DNA from: Paenibacillus sp. | GTDB taxonomy: Bacteria > Bacillota > Bacilli > Paenibacillales > YIM-B00363 | NCBI RefSeq assembly: GCF_035645195.1 | Contig: NZ_DASQNA010000039.1 | Span: 287,062 to 351,061, forward strand | Direction: 5' to 3' | Length of the DNA stretch: 64,000 bases | Shown: positions 39,488 to 51,500 of the stretch, piece after piece | Layout of the letters: every line of letters starts with the position of its first letter | Position numbering within the stretch: the first letter of the stretch is position 1 | Translations under genes and position numbers: made by a program | Notes under the pieces: generated by a model | The model's input: only the letters and a program-made list of their open reading frames with translations | Told to the model about the DNA's origin: nothing | Database searches by the model: none

Positions 39488-41980
39488 ATGGAAAAGCGAA
39501 ACGTAATGCAGCGCCTGGGCTGGGACGCCGCGGGCGCGACCGACCGATGGCGCCGTTCGGCGAAGACGTGGTTCATGCACAACCGGTTGGTGCAAGCGGC
39601 GGTAGGCAAGCGTTGGGCGTTCGTGTTGATGCTCGTCGCCTTCCTGCTCGGACGGGCGACGATCTTCGGGGAGCTCGCGCCGTTCGCGCTCGCGTTCCTC
39701 GCGGCGCTCGTCTATTTGCGGCCGGGGATGGCGCGCATGACGGCGGTCGCGCTGCTCGCGGGCAGCGCTTTCGCCCCGCATCTGCAGATCGGGACGATCG
39801 CCGGGCAGCTCGTCGTGTTCGGCCTGCTGCACAAGGGGCTGGCGCGTTATGAGAAAGCGGATCTATCGCATGCGCCAGTGCTTGTCTTCTTATCCGCGTT
39901 CACCGTCGGCTTGTTTACGGACATCGTCGCATCGAACTTGACGTGGTACGCGGTTATGATGACGTCCGTGGAGGCGGGGCTCAGCTGCGTGCTGACGCTT
40001 ATCTTCCTCCAGGCGCTGCCGGTGTTCACGCTGACGCGGAAAAATTACCAGCTCCGCCACGAAGAAATCATTTGCCTCATCATTCTGCTCGCCTCCGTGA
40101 TGACCGGAACGGTGCACTGGGAAGTCGGTTCCGTCTCGATCGATCAAGCGCTGTCGCGGTTCCTCATTCTCGTGCTCGCCTTCGTCGGGGGCGCTCCGAT
40201 CGGCGCGGCGGTCGGCGTCGTGACCGGGCTCATTCTCAGCCTCGCCGACATGTCGGCGATCCACCAGATCAGCCTGCTCGCCTTCGCGGGCATGCTGGCC
40301 GGCTTGCTGAAGGAGGGCGGCAAGATGGCGGTCGGCTTCGGCATGCTGCTCGGCACGTCGATTCTGGCGCTGTACACGGGGGACGCTCCGCAGGTGCTGC
40401 AATCGACGTACGAATCGGTGGCGGCGGTCGCGCTGTTCCTGTTCCTGCCGAAGGGCATGATCCGGACGATCGCCAAATATGTGCCCGGCACGCAGGAGCA
40501 CGCCAAGTCGCAGCACGATTATGCGCGGCGCATCCGCGACATTACGGCCAACCGGGTCAATCAATTTTCGGAAGTGTTCAAGCAGCTGTCCAAGAGCTTC
40601 GGGCAGCTGACGGAAAAAAACCAACTGCTGCAGCACGAAGCGGAAATGAGCCATTTCGTGAACGCGGTGACGAGCGAAGCGTGCGTGACGTGCTTCAAAC
40701 GAACGACATGCTGGGACGGGGGGTTTTATAAAACTTACAAATATATGACCGATATGATGACGGAGGTGGAGACGAATCCCGAGTTCACGAAGGACGATAT
40801 TCGCATGGAGTGGCGGCAGGCGTGCCATAAGACGGACCGGGTGCTGACCATTTTGCAAAAGCAGTATGAACAATACCGGCACGACCGCCATTGGACGCGG
40901 CAAATTCAGGAGAGCCGCAAACTCGTATCGGAGCAGCTGTTCGGCGTGTCTCAGGTCATGGACGATCTGGTGAAGGAAATCCGCCGCGAAGGGCAGGGAT
41001 TGTTCCTGCAGGAGGAGCAAATTTCCCAAGTGCTCGAAGACATGGGGCTGACGGTACAGCGGCTCGACATTATTTCCTTGGAAGAAGGCAACGTGGAAAT
41101 CGAGATCGTGCACGGCTTCGGGCGCGGGTTCGACGAATGCCGCAAAATGATCGCGCCGCTTCTCTCCGACGTGCTCGGGGAGACGATCGCGGTGCGCCAG
41201 GAGCGGTGGGACGATCCCGGCGAAGGATTGACGACGGTGCTGTTCTCCTCCGCGAAAGAATACGAGGTGGAAACGGGCATCGCCTGCGCGGCCAAGGGCG
41301 GGGAATGGCTGTCGGGCGACAGCTTCGCGACGATGGAGCTCGGGAACGGCAAATTCGCGGTGGCCGTCAGCGACGGCATGGGCAACGGCGAGCGGGCGCG
41401 CGCCGAGAGCAGCGACGCGCTGTCCATCCTGCAGCAGCTCCTCCAATCGGGCATGGACGAGCAGCTGGCGATCAAATCGGTCAATTCGGTGCTGACGCTC
41501 CGCTCGTCCGAGGAAATATACGCGACGGTGGATCTCGCGATCATCGACTTGTACAGCGCGAAGACGACGTTCATGAAAATCGGCTCAACGCCGAGCTTTA
41601 TCAAACGCGGCAACGAAGTCATTCCGATCACGGCGAGCAATTTGCCGATCGGCATCCTGAAAGATATCGAGGTCGATCTGGTGATGCAGCAGCTCCTCCC
41701 GGGCGACCTGCTGATCATGATGACGGACGGCGTGTACGACGCGCCGGGCCACGCCGCCAACAAAGAGCTGTGGATGAAGCGGGTGCTGGGGGATATGCGC
41801 GACGGCACGCCGCAGGACATCGCGGACAAGCTGCTGGAGACGGTCATTCGCCACCACGACGGCGAAGTGGTGGACGACATGACGGTCATCGTGGCGAAAA
41901 TCGATAAGTATACCCCGGAGTGGTCGACGTTCCGCTGGCACGGGCAAACGACGATCGAGCGGCCGAGGACGGTGAGCTGA
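39488..41980 (+). CDS. spoIIE: Stage II sporulation protein E, phosphatase
   Basis: SpoIIE interacts with FtsZ at the polar septum and dephosphorylates SpoIIAA to release sigma-F. About 830 residues. The N-terminal 330 contain roughly ten membrane spans. A central region has a short cysteine cluster (EACVTCFKRTTCWDGG). The C-terminal PP2C-type domain starts near 590, with WLSGDSFATMELGNGKFAVA, SDGMGNGERARAESSDA and the closing DDMTVIVAKI supplying metal-binding aspartates. The ATG at 39488 is eight bases after AGGGGTGG, so it is preferred over a GTG at 39476. Confidence 0.96.
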   Translation: MEKRNVMQRLGWDAAGATDRWRRSAKTWFMHNRLVQAAVGKRWAFVLMLVAFLLGRATIFGELAPFALAFLAALVYLRPGMARMTAVALLAGSAFAPHLQIGTIAGQLVVFGLLHKGLARYEKADLSHAPVLVFLSAFTVGLFTDIVASNLTWYAVMMTSVEAGLSCVLTLIFLQALPVFTLTRKNYQLRHEEIICLIILLASVMTGTVHWEVGSVSIDQALSRFLILVLAFVGGAPIGAAVGVVTGLILSLADMSAIHQISLLAFAGMLAGLLKEGGKMAVGFGMLLGTSILALYTGDAPQVLQSTYESVAAVALFLFLPKGMIRTIAKYVPGTQEHAKSQHDYARRIRDITANRVNQFSEVFKQLSKSFGQLTEKNQLLQHEAEMSHFVNAVTSEACVTCFKRTTCWDGGFYKTYKYMTDMMTEVETNPEFTKDDIRMEWRQACHKTDRVLTILQKQYEQYRHDRHWTRQIQESRKLVSEQLFGVSQVMDDLVKEIRREGQGLFLQEEQISQVLEDMGLTVQRLDIISLEEGNVEIEIVHGFGRGFDECRKMIAPLLSDVLGETIAVRQERWDDPGEGLTTVLFSSAKEYEVETGIACAAKGGEWLSGDSFATMELGNGKFAVAVSDGMGNGERARAESSDALSILQQLLQSGMDEQLAIKSVNSVLTLRSSEEIYATVDLAIIDLYSAKTTFMKIGSTPSFIKRGNEVIPITASNLPIGILKDIEVDLVMQQLLPGDLLIMMTDGVYDAPGHAANKELWMKRVLGDMRDGTPQDIADKLLETVIRHHDGEVVDDMTVIVAKIDKYTPEWSTFRWHGQTTIERPRTVS

Positions 41981-42088
41981 ACGCACGATTTTGCGAGGTT
42001 TGGAGTCTATAACGCTCCTCTTCTGTCAATGCTAGAACTAGGAACTTGAAACTAGTACTAGAAACGGTCGGAAGGGGAGCGTCTTGTT

Positions 42089-42814
42089 TTGAAGCAAATC
42101 ATAGTCATTACCGACGGCAATTCGAACGAAGGCATCAGCCCGATTACGGCGGCGGCGGAGGCGTACGCCAGAGGGGTCGTCGTCAACGTGATCGGCGTCG
42201 TCGACCGGGAAGAGCAGGGCATGCGGGGCGAGAAAGAAATCGCGGCGATCGCCAAGGCGGGCGGCGGCATGTACCGAATCGTGTCGCCGGCGAAGCTGGC
42301 TTCCACGATGCAAATGATGACGCGGCAGACGGTCGTGGCGACGATCCAGCAGGTCGTCAACGCCGAGCTGAAGACGATCTTCAAGGACGAGACAGCGTCG
42401 CTCGCGACGCTGCCGCCGGAGAAGCGGGCTCAGGTCGTCCGCTCGGTCGACGAATGGACGGAAACAGCGCCGCTGCGGGTCGCCCTGCTGATCGACGCGA
42501 GCGCCAGCATGAAGCATAAATTCGACGCCGTTCGCGATGCCGCATACGACTTAATGCTCAGCATGCAAGCTAGATCAGGCCGCAGCGAGCTTGCCGTTAT
42601 CCATTTCCCGGGAAATCGCGCGGGCGGTATACAAATCGACACGGAATGGACGTCGGAACTTGCAAAAATCGAGCAGATTCTATATAAATTAAACGTAAAA
42701 GGAACCACTCCTACAGGTCCGGCGATCATGGAAGCGCTGGCGCTGTTCGAAGGCGGCGAACGGACGAAGCCGAGCCGCGTCGACGAGGCCGCTTGGGGCG
42801 ATTACGTTGTTTGA
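42089..42814 (+). CDS. yabS: VWA-domain protein YabS
   Basis: A 241-residue von Willebrand factor A-like protein. The N-terminal half reads QIIVITDGNSNEGISPITAA, resembling the latter part of a VWA fold. A complete MIDAS-type DxSxS motif, LLIDASASMKHK, begins near residue 134, with a threonine in KGTTPTGPAIMEAL. The start is TTG at 42089 after AAGGGGAG. Its stop lies within the kinase gene that follows. The VWA-kinase pairing is conserved (yabS-yabT); the role is uncertain. Confidence 0.85.
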   Translation: MKQIIVITDGNSNEGISPITAAAEAYARGVVVNVIGVVDREEQGMRGEKEIAAIAKAGGGMYRIVSPAKLASTMQMMTRQTVVATIQQVVNAELKTIFKDETASLATLPPEKRAQVVRSVDEWTETAPLRVALLIDASASMKHKFDAVRDAAYDLMLSMQARSGRSELAVIHFPGNRAGGIQIDTEWTSELAKIEQILYKLNVKGTTPTGPAIMEALALFEGGERTKPSRVDEAAWGDYVV

Positions 42815-43706
42815 AGCCGTCGGCAGGCCGATGCGGCTTCGGCCCGGGGATCGCGTCGTCGGTCGGTGGAGCGGAAGGACGATTGCGATCGAGCGTTGGC
42901 TTGGGGAAGGTGCGAACGGCAGCGTCTATTTGGCGCGGGATCCGCTCGGGCCTTCCCATTGTGCGTTAAAAGTCGGGAACGACGCCTATGCGCTCCAGTC
43001 CGAAATCAACGCGCTGCAGACGGTAGGCGAAAGCGCTCCGAAATTGCTGCTATCGGACGACGGGACGTGCCGCGGCGCCGAATTCCCGTTTTACGCGATG
43101 TCGTTCGTGCCGGGCGTGCCGCTCGGCGAGGCGGCGGGCGCCGCCGCTTCGCCGGAGGAACTGTTCGCCTGGGGCGAGCGGCTGCTCGCGCGTTTGCGGG
43201 AGCTCCATGCGGCCGGATGGGCGTTCGGAGACGTCAAACCGGCGAACGTGCTGATCGCCCGGGGAGGCGAAGCCCGGCTCGTCGATTTCGGCGGCGCGAC
43301 GAAGTTCGGGCAAGCGGTGAAGCAGTTTACGGAGCTGTACGACCGCGGTTTTTGGAAGCTCGGCCATCGGAAGGCGGACCCGGCGTACGATTTGTTCGCC
43401 TTCGCGGTGACGATGCTGGAGGCCGCAGGCATGGGAAGGCGCCTGCGGGCGATCGCGGGTTCTACGCGGAGGAACAAAGCGCGAGAGCTGCTGGAGCTGC
43501 CGGGCGAATGCGCCCGGTTGGCGGGCGCGGCGGATGTGCTCCGCCGCATGCTGCGCGGCGGCTACGCGGACGCGGAGCGCGCGCTCGCCGATTGGCGGGC
43601 GGCCGCCGCCCGCGGCCCCGCAGCCGGGGAACGGTGGCCGGCGATGTGGTTCGCGGGGGCGCTCGCCGCGTTCGTCGGCGTCGTCTGGCGCATGAGCGGA
43701 GGGTAA
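42807..43706 (+). CDS. yabT: Serine/threonine protein kinase YabT
   Basis: Hanks-type kinase with a C-terminal membrane anchor; B. subtilis YabT is active in sporulation and is stimulated by DNA. About 299 residues. Gly loop LGEGANGSVYLA, lysine in CALKVGND, catalytic loop FGDVKPANVL (Asp-Val-Lys-Pro-x-x-Asn), VDFGG for DFG. A final hydrophobic segment (MWFAGALAAFVGVVW) is the anchor. The TTG at 42807 overlaps yabS by eight bases; an ATG at 42831 is an alternative since neither has a strong ribosome-binding site. Confidence 0.87.
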   Translation: MFEAVGRPMRLRPGDRVVGRWSGRTIAIERWLGEGANGSVYLARDPLGPSHCALKVGNDAYALQSEINALQTVGESAPKLLLSDDGTCRGAEFPFYAMSFVPGVPLGEAAGAAASPEELFAWGERLLARLRELHAAGWAFGDVKPANVLIARGGEARLVDFGGATKFGQAVKQFTELYDRGFWKLGHRKADPAYDLFAFAVTMLEAAGMGRRLRAIAGSTRRNKARELLELPGECARLAGAADVLRRMLRGGYADAERALADWRAAAARGPAAGERWPAMWFAGALAAFVGVVWRMSGG

Positions 43707-43725
43707 ACGGGAGGAGGCGGATGCG

Positions 43726-45162
43726 ATGGGGGAAGACGAATTGGCGCGGCGGGTCGAACGGCTGATTCGGGAGCGGGCGTTGTTTGCGCCCGGCGAACGA
43801 TTCGTCGCGGCCGTATCGGGCGGCCCCGATTCCGTCGCGCTGCTTCATCTGCTGCATGCCCTCGCGCCGCGCTTCGATTGGGCGCTTGCGGCCGTCCACG
43901 TCAATCACGGCCTGCGCGGCGACGAGTCGGACGCGGAGGAGGCGTACGTGCGGGAGTTGTGCGAGCGGCTCGGCTTACCCTGTTTCGTTCGGAGGGTCGA
44001 CGTATACGCCGCTCTCGCCGCGCACGGCAACAATAAGCAGGCCGCGGCCCGGACGCTGCGGCTGGCCGCGCTCCGGTCGGCGGCCGCGGAATGGGGCGGC
44101 TCGTCGGCGGCGCTCGGCCACCATGCCGACGATCAAGCGGAGACCGTGCTGATGCGAATGCTCCGCGGCACGGGACCGGGCGGGCTCGGCGGCATTCGTT
44201 TCACGAATGTCGTGGACGGAATGAAACTCGTGCGGCCTTTGCTTCGTATAAATAAAATCGAACTCGCCTCGTATTGCGAACGGCACGGATTGTCGCCCCG
44301 ATTCGATTCGTCCAACGCGTCGAGAGATTATTTCCGGAACGTCGTCCGGCTGGACCTTCTTCCTTATATAATGAAGTTTCGGTCCGGCGCCGGCGAGTCG
44401 CTGCGGCGCATCGCCGAGCTGACGGCGGACGAAGACGACCTGCTCGACGCTTTGGCCCGGGAGCGCGTCAGGGCGGAAGCGAAGCGCGGAGAAAGCTCGA
44501 TCCGGCTCGGCCGGGACGCCTTCCTGGCGGCGCATATCGCTTTACAAAGGCGAATGATTAAAATAATATTAAATAGTCTTTATTTGGATGAAGACTCGGT
44601 CGATTTCGCGAAAATCGAGCGGATGCGCGAGGCGATCGCCGCCGACGCGCCGACGACGCTCGAGCTTCGGCTCGACGGGCGCACCGTCTTTCGCAGATCG
44701 TACGACGCGCTCGAGTGGGCGCGGGACGAGCCGGCGCCGGCCGGTCCGTTCGAGTTCGCGATCGACGTCGCCCGAGACGGCCGTTTGGCGCTCGGGGGCG
44801 TGAACGGCGAGCTGGCATGGCGGCTGCTTCCCGCGGATCGGTTCGAGCCGCCCCCGTCCGGCGATCCGTTCGCCGCATGGTTCGACGCGGACGCGCTGGC
44901 GCCCCCGTGGATCGTGCGGTCGCGCCGGGCGGGAGACCGAATGGAGCCGTTCGGTTTAAACGGGACCAAAACCGTAAAAGATATGTTCGTCGACGGGAAA
45001 TTGCCGCGGCGCCTCCGCGAGGCGTGGCCGGTCGTGACCTCCCGCGAAGGGGACCTGCTGTGGGTGCCGGGGTTTCGGCGCGCCAAGGCGGGGGCGGTGA
45101 CCGCATCGACGGTCCGCATCTTGGCCATGGAGCTGCGGGTTCAGGGGAACATTTTCGACTGA
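43726..45162 (+). CDS. tilS: tRNA(Ile)-lysidine synthetase
   Basis: Converts C34 of the CAU-anticodon isoleucine tRNA to lysidine, so that it reads AUA; essential. 478 residues. The PP-loop ATP motif is [16 protein letters not shown], followed by [20 protein letters not shown] and [17 protein letters not shown]. The C-terminal tRNA-binding domain has [20 protein letters not shown] and [29 protein letters not shown] precedes ATG 43726. It stands before hpt, as in all Bacillales. Confidence 0.96.
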   Translation: MGEDELARRVERLIRERALFAPGERFVAAVSGGPDSVALLHLLHALAPRFDWALAAVHVNHGLRGDESDAEEAYVRELCERLGLPCFVRRVDVYAALAAHGNNKQAAARTLRLAALRSAAAEWGGSSAALGHHADDQAETVLMRMLRGTGPGGLGGIRFTNVVDGMKLVRPLLRINKIELASYCERHGLSPRFDSSNASRDYFRNVVRLDLLPYIMKFRSGAGESLRRIAELTADEDDLLDALARERVRAEAKRGESSIRLGRDAFLAAHIALQRRMIKIILNSLYLDEDSVDFAKIERMREAIAADAPTTLELRLDGRTVFRRSYDALEWARDEPAPAGPFEFAIDVARDGRLALGGVNGELAWRLLPADRFEPPPSGDPFAAWFDADALAPPWIVRSRRAGDRMEPFGLNGTKTVKDMFVDGKLPRRLREAWPVVTSREGDLLWVPGFRRAKAGAVTASTVRILAMELRVQGNIFD

Positions 45163-45235
45163 CGGGTTATGGTTCCGGAAGCACCTACATACGATAGTTA
45201 TACTACCACGGTCAAACGCCGACGGGAGGACAAAC

Positions 45236-45781
45236 GTGCACAACGACATTCAGGAAGTGTTATTCACCGAACAAGAGATTCAGCAAAAGGTGGCCGAACT
45301 GGGCCGCCAAATCTCGGCGGATTACGCCGGGAAAAACTTGCTCGTGCTCTGCGTGCTGAAGGGGGCTTTCTTGTTTATCGCCGATTTGGTCAAAAACATC
45401 GATCTCAAGCTGGAAGTCGACTTCATGGCGGTGTCGTCGTACGGCAAAGCGACCAAATCGTCGGGCGTCGTGAAGATCATCAAGGATCTCGACGCGCCGG
45501 TCGAAGGCCGCGACGTGCTCATCGTCGAGGATATCATCGACAGCGGACTGACGCTTTCGTACCTCATCGACGTATTGGAGCGGCGGAACGCGCATTCCGT
45601 CAAGGTCGTGACGCTGTTCGACAAACCGCATCATCGGACCGTCGAGCTCGAGGCGGACTACAAGGGCTTCCTCATTCCGGACGCCTTCATCGTCGGCTAC
45701 GGCCTCGATTATGCGGAGAGATATCGGAACCTGCCTTATGTCGGCGTGTTGAAGCCAGAAGTGTATTCGAGCCATGCGTAA
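45236..45781 (+). CDS. hpt: Hypoxanthine phosphoribosyltransferase
   Basis: Purine salvage: hypoxanthine (and guanine) plus PRPP gives IMP/GMP. 181 residues. Motifs: [27 protein letters not shown], the PRPP loop [17 protein letters not shown], and [21 protein letters not shown] start at 45236 with GGGAGGAC upstream. The tilS-hpt-ftsH order is conserved in Bacillales; in B. subtilis these proteins also regulate ftsH. Confidence 0.97.
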   Translation: MHNDIQEVLFTEQEIQQKVAELGRQISADYAGKNLLVLCVLKGAFLFIADLVKNIDLKLEVDFMAVSSYGKATKSSGVVKIIKDLDAPVEGRDVLIVEDIIDSGLTLSYLIDVLERRNAHSVKVVTLFDKPHHRTVELEADYKGFLIPDAFIVGYGLDYAERYRNLPYVGVLKPEVYSSHA

Positions 45782-45877
45782 CAGGCGTGCGGTAAGGGCT
45801 TACGCCGGGTCCCGGCTTTGTTGTTGTGCGGGTTTCGGCTATGATACAATAGATTCACGCCTGAGAGGAGGTAGGGA

Positions 45878-47818
<1,941 letters not shown>

Positions 47819-47825
47819 ATGATGG

Positions 47826-47854
47826 AGGCGCTGCGGTCGACGCAGCGCCTTTTT
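47826..47854 (+). terminator. Intrinsic terminator of ftsH
   Basis: AGGCGCTGCG (47826-47835) pairs perfectly with CGCAGCGCCT (47841-47850) over GTCGA, followed by TTTT. Confidence 0.93.
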
Positions 47855-47880
47855 CGCGCCGTATCGCGGGTTTTCACCAA

Positions 47881-47909
47881 TTGACACGTTATGAAAGTTT
47901 ATGTATTCT
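47881..47909 (+). promoter_or_regulatory. Sigma-A promoter of nadABC
   Basis: TTGACA (47881-47886), 17 bases, TATTCT (47904-47909). A TATAAT at 47913-47918 is an alternative -10 but is too far from this -35. The start lies near 47916, about 85 bases before nadA. Confidence 0.55.
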
Positions 47910-48000
47910 TCATATAATCGTACTTTTTTTCACAAACTAATGGCAGGACTCATCCGTTGAATGATCGACTTGAACCCGAAGGGGAAAGGGAGTGGGTCGC

Positions 48001-48954
48001 ATGACTGCGGCTACCATGGAAGCTTTGGCCCTTGCGCGCAAGCAGGAGCAGAATCGGGAGCTTCGCGAACGGCTGGAGCAGTTGAAGAAGGAACGCAACG
48101 CTATCATTCTAGCCCATTATTATCAGCGTGACGAAATTCAGGACGTCGCCGATTTCCGAGGGGACTCGTTCCTGCTCGCGCAGAAGGCGGCGGAGACCGA
48201 TGCGGATACGATCGTGTTTTGCGGCGTTCATTTCATGGGCGAAAGCGCCAAAATTTTGGCCCCGAACAAGACGGTGCTCATCCCGGACGAGCGCGCCGGC
48301 TGCCCGATGGCCGACATGGTCAACGTCGAAGGGCTGCGCGAGCTGAAGCGGAAGCATCCGAACGCGAAGGTTGTCACTTACATCAACTCGTCCGCGGAAA
48401 TCAAGGCGGAGACGGACATCGTCTGCACGTCGGCGAACGCCGTGAAGGTCATTCAATCGCTCGACGCGGAAGAGATCATCTGGGTGCCGGACAAAAACTT
48501 GGGCGACTACGTCTCGAAGTTTACGGACAAGAAGATGATCATCTGGGAAGGGTACTGCAATACGCACGACATGCTGACGGTGAAGGACGTCGCCGAGATG
48601 CGCGCCCAATACCCGAACGCGCAGTTCGTCGTACATCCGGAATGCCGGCCGGAAGTCGTGAAGATGGCCGATTTCGTCGGCAGCACGACGGCGATCATCG
48701 ACTATTGCAAGAAATCGGAGCATAAAGAGTTCATCGTCGGGACGGAAGACGGCACCGGCTATCAGCTTCGGAAGGACAGCCCGGACAAGGTGTTTCATTT
48801 CGCTTCGAAATACTTGGTCTGTCCGAACATGAAAGTGAATAATCTCAAGAAGCTGGTTCGCTGCCTCGAAACGATGCAGCCGCAAATTTACGTCGCGCCG
48901 GACGTCGCGGAGAAAGCGCGCCTCGCGCTCGAACGGATGCTGCTGGTGAAATAA
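48001..48954 (+). CDS. nadA: Quinolinate synthase A
   Basis: Condenses iminoaspartate (from NadB) with dihydroxyacetone phosphate to quinolinate, using a [4Fe-4S] cluster. About 317 residues. Family signatures: NAIILAHYYQRDEIQDVADF, RGDSFLLAQKAA, FCGVHFMGESAKIL, HPECRPEVVKMAD and YLVCPNMKVNNLKKL; the conserved cysteines are present. ATG at 48001 is eight bases after AAAGGGAG; a GTG at 47992 is less likely. First gene of a nadA-nadB-nadC-coaX run not found here in B. subtilis. Confidence 0.96.
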   Translation: MTAATMEALALARKQEQNRELRERLEQLKKERNAIILAHYYQRDEIQDVADFRGDSFLLAQKAAETDADTIVFCGVHFMGESAKILAPNKTVLIPDERAGCPMADMVNVEGLRELKRKHPNAKVVTYINSSAEIKAETDIVCTSANAVKVIQSLDAEEIIWVPDKNLGDYVSKFTDKKMIIWEGYCNTHDMLTVKDVAEMRAQYPNAQFVVHPECRPEVVKMADFVGSTTAIIDYCKKSEHKEFIVGTEDGTGYQLRKDSPDKVFHFASKYLVCPNMKVNNLKKLVRCLETMQPQIYVAPDVAEKARLALERMLLVK

Positions 48955-49003
48955 CAATCCGTGTCGGCACCCGACGGACATTGGGGAAGGCAGGACTTCA
49001 GGC

Positions 49004-50623
49004 ATGATTCCTAGGACGTTAATCGATATTGATATCGCGAATTTACCCCGAGTCGAGACGGACGTCGCCGTCATCGGCTCGGGGATTGCCGGTTTATACA
49101 CCGCTTTGAAAGCGGCCGACGCAGGGATGCGCGTCATGATGATCGCGAAGAAATCGCTGCTCGAGAGCAACACGCGCTACGCGCAGGGCGGCATCGCGGC
49201 GGTCATCTCCGACGAGGACTCGCCGCTGTACCATCGCCAAGACACGCTGATTGCGGGGGCGGGGCTGTGCTCCTCCGAGGCGGTCGACGTGCTCGTGCAC
49301 GAAGGGCCGAACGGGGTGCAGGAGCTCGTCCGCTTCGGCACGCAGTTCGACCGCGAGGAGGACGGCGAATACGCCCTTACGATGGAGGGGGCGCACAGTC
49401 AGCGGCGCATTCTGCACGCGCAGGGCGACGCCACGGGCGCGGAAATCGTCCGCGCGCTGGCGGAGAAGACGCGGCGGAACGAATGGATCGAAGTGTGGGA
49501 CGATCACTTCTGCATCGATCTCGTCACGGACGAAGGGGAATGCGTCGGCGTCATCGTGCAGCGCCCGGGCGGCGAGCTCGTGCTGGTGACGGCGAAGGCG
49601 ACGGTGCTGTGCACCGGCGGAGCGGGTCAGCTGTACCGCTACACGACGAATCCGGAGCTCGCGACCGGCGACGGCATCGCGATGGCGTTCCGCGCCGGCG
49701 CGTACGTCCAGGACGTCGAATTCGTCCAGTTCCACCCGACGGCGCTGACGTACCCGGGCGCGCCGCGCTTCCTTATCTCGGAGGCGGTGCGCGGGGAAGG
49801 GGCGGTGCTGCGGAACATCCGCGGCGAGCGGTTCATGGATCAATACCATCCGCAGCTCGAGCTCGCGCCGCGCGACGTCGTCGCGCGGGCGATCGTGAGC
49901 GAAATCGACAAGACGAAGTCGACGTTCGTCTACTTGGATTTAACGCATGAGTCGCAGGAGACCGTCAAAGCGCGATTCCCGACGATCTACGAGTTTTGCC
50001 TGCGGTACGGGCTAGACCTGTCGAGCGACTGGATTCCGGTCGCGCCGGCCGCGCACTATATGATGGGCGGCGTGAAGACGGATCTGCACGGCGAGACGAG
50101 CGTCCGCCGGCTGTTCGCCTGCGGCGAGGTGTCGTCCACCGGCGTTCACGGGGCGAACCGGCTCGCGAGCAACTCGCTGTCGGAGGCGATCGTGTTCGGC
50201 CGCCGCATCGTGGAGCGCATCCGCGACCTGCCGCCGCTCGATCGAGAGCCCGAGTTCCACGTCGAGCTCGGCCGCACGGAGCCGGTAATGCAGCCGGTCA
50301 TCGAGAAAAGGCTGAAGCTCCAGAAGCTGATGCTCCGCTACGCCGGCCTCGTTCGGAACGAGAAGGGGCTGAAGAAAGGGCTCGAGGAACTTCGCCGGCA
50401 GTCGCCCGTCTTCTACGCGAAGCTGTCGGGGCGCGAGCAGTACGAATTCGCGAACCTGCTGACCGTCGGCCTGCTTACGATGCTAGCCGCGCTGCGCCGC
50501 GAGGAAAGCCGAGGCGCGCACTATCGCGAGGACTTCCCGGAGCGGGACGATATCGTTTGGAAAAAGCACATCGTGCACCACCGAGATTTCGGATTGGCGG
50601 AGGAGAGCTTACAACATGGCTGA
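49004..50623 (+). CDS. nadB: L-aspartate oxidase
   Basis: FAD-dependent oxidation of aspartate to iminoaspartate, the first step of de novo NAD synthesis. 539 residues. FAD site VAVIGSGIAGLYTALKAADA, QGGIAAV, the active-site block RLFACGEVSSTGVHGANRLA followed by SNSLSEAIVFG. The C-terminal helical domain ends around residue 520. GGGGAAGG lies upstream of the ATG. Its last eight bases overlap nadC. Confidence 0.96.
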   Translation: MIPRTLIDIDIANLPRVETDVAVIGSGIAGLYTALKAADAGMRVMMIAKKSLLESNTRYAQGGIAAVISDEDSPLYHRQDTLIAGAGLCSSEAVDVLVHEGPNGVQELVRFGTQFDREEDGEYALTMEGAHSQRRILHAQGDATGAEIVRALAEKTRRNEWIEVWDDHFCIDLVTDEGECVGVIVQRPGGELVLVTAKATVLCTGGAGQLYRYTTNPELATGDGIAMAFRAGAYVQDVEFVQFHPTALTYPGAPRFLISEAVRGEGAVLRNIRGERFMDQYHPQLELAPRDVVARAIVSEIDKTKSTFVYLDLTHESQETVKARFPTIYEFCLRYGLDLSSDWIPVAPAAHYMMGGVKTDLHGETSVRRLFACGEVSSTGVHGANRLASNSLSEAIVFGRRIVERIRDLPPLDREPEFHVELGRTEPVMQPVIEKRLKLQKLMLRYAGLVRNEKGLKKGLEELRRQSPVFYAKLSGREQYEFANLLTVGLLTMLAALRREESRGAHYREDFPERDDIVWKKHIVHHRDFGLAEESLQHG

Positions 50624-51500
50624 TACGATGCATTTGGATCCGGCGTACCTGAAGGAACAGATTAGAGCTTGGCTGCGCGAAGATATCGGCCCGGGCGACA
50701 TTTCGAGCCTCGCGATTTTGCCCGAGGGGCACCGGAGCCGGGCGGTCATTCACGCCAAGCAAGCCGGCGTCGCCGCGGGCCTCCCGGTCGCGGAAGCCGT
50801 GTTCGCCGAGGTGGACGCCTCCCTCGCCGTGAAGCGCGTCGCCCGCGAAGGGGCGGCGCTCGCCGTCGGCGACGTGCTGCTCGAAGTGGAGGGGAGCACG
50901 CTGTCGATTTTGTCCGGGGAGCGGCTCGCGCTCAACCTGCTGCAGCGGCTGTCCGGCATCGCGACGGCGACGCGCGCGTTCGTCGACGCGGTCGAAGGCG
51001 TCGAGCCGAAGCCGCGCATCGTCGATACGCGGAAGACGACGCCGGGCATGCGCCAGCTCGAGAAATACGCCGTGCGCGTCGGCGGCGGACACAATCACCG
51101 GTTCGCGTTGTTCGACGCCGTCATGCTGAAGGACAATCATATCAAAGCGGCCGGCGGCGTGAAGGAAGCGGTCGCCCGCGCCCGCGCTTACGCGCCGCAT
51201 ACGATGCGGATCGAGGTCGAAGTGGAGTCGCTTGAGCAGGTCGAGCAGGCGATCGAAGCGGGCGCGGACATTATCATGCTCGACAACATGGACACGGCCC
51301 GCATGACGGAGGCGGTGTCGCGCATTCGCCGCGCGTCGCCGCGCATCGTCGTCGAGGCGTCGGGCGGCGTCACTCTGTCGACCGTCCGCGCCATCGCGGA
51401 AACGGGCGTCGACGTCATCTCCGTCGGCGGCCTCACGCATTCGGTTAAGGCGCTCGACATATCGCTCGATTTGGGCGAGAAAAAAGAGGTGCGCGCATGA
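50616..51500 (+). CDS. nadC: Nicotinate-nucleotide diphosphorylase (carboxylating)
   Basis: Quinolinate phosphoribosyltransferase: quinolinate plus PRPP gives nicotinate mononucleotide and CO2. 294 residues. [12 protein letters not shown] at the N-terminus, [38 protein letters not shown] and [16 protein letters not shown] are diagnostic. ATG at 50616 lies inside the end of nadB; the GGAGGAGAG site upstream is within nadB. Four bases overlap coaX at its end. Confidence 0.97.
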   Translation: MADTMHLDPAYLKEQIRAWLREDIGPGDISSLAILPEGHRSRAVIHAKQAGVAAGLPVAEAVFAEVDASLAVKRVAREGAALAVGDVLLEVEGSTLSILSGERLALNLLQRLSGIATATRAFVDAVEGVEPKPRIVDTRKTTPGMRQLEKYAVRVGGGHNHRFALFDAVMLKDNHIKAAGGVKEAVARARAYAPHTMRIEVEVESLEQVEQAIEAGADIIMLDNMDTARMTEAVSRIRRASPRIVVEASGGVTLSTVRAIAETGVDVISVGGLTHSVKALDISLDLGEKKEVRA

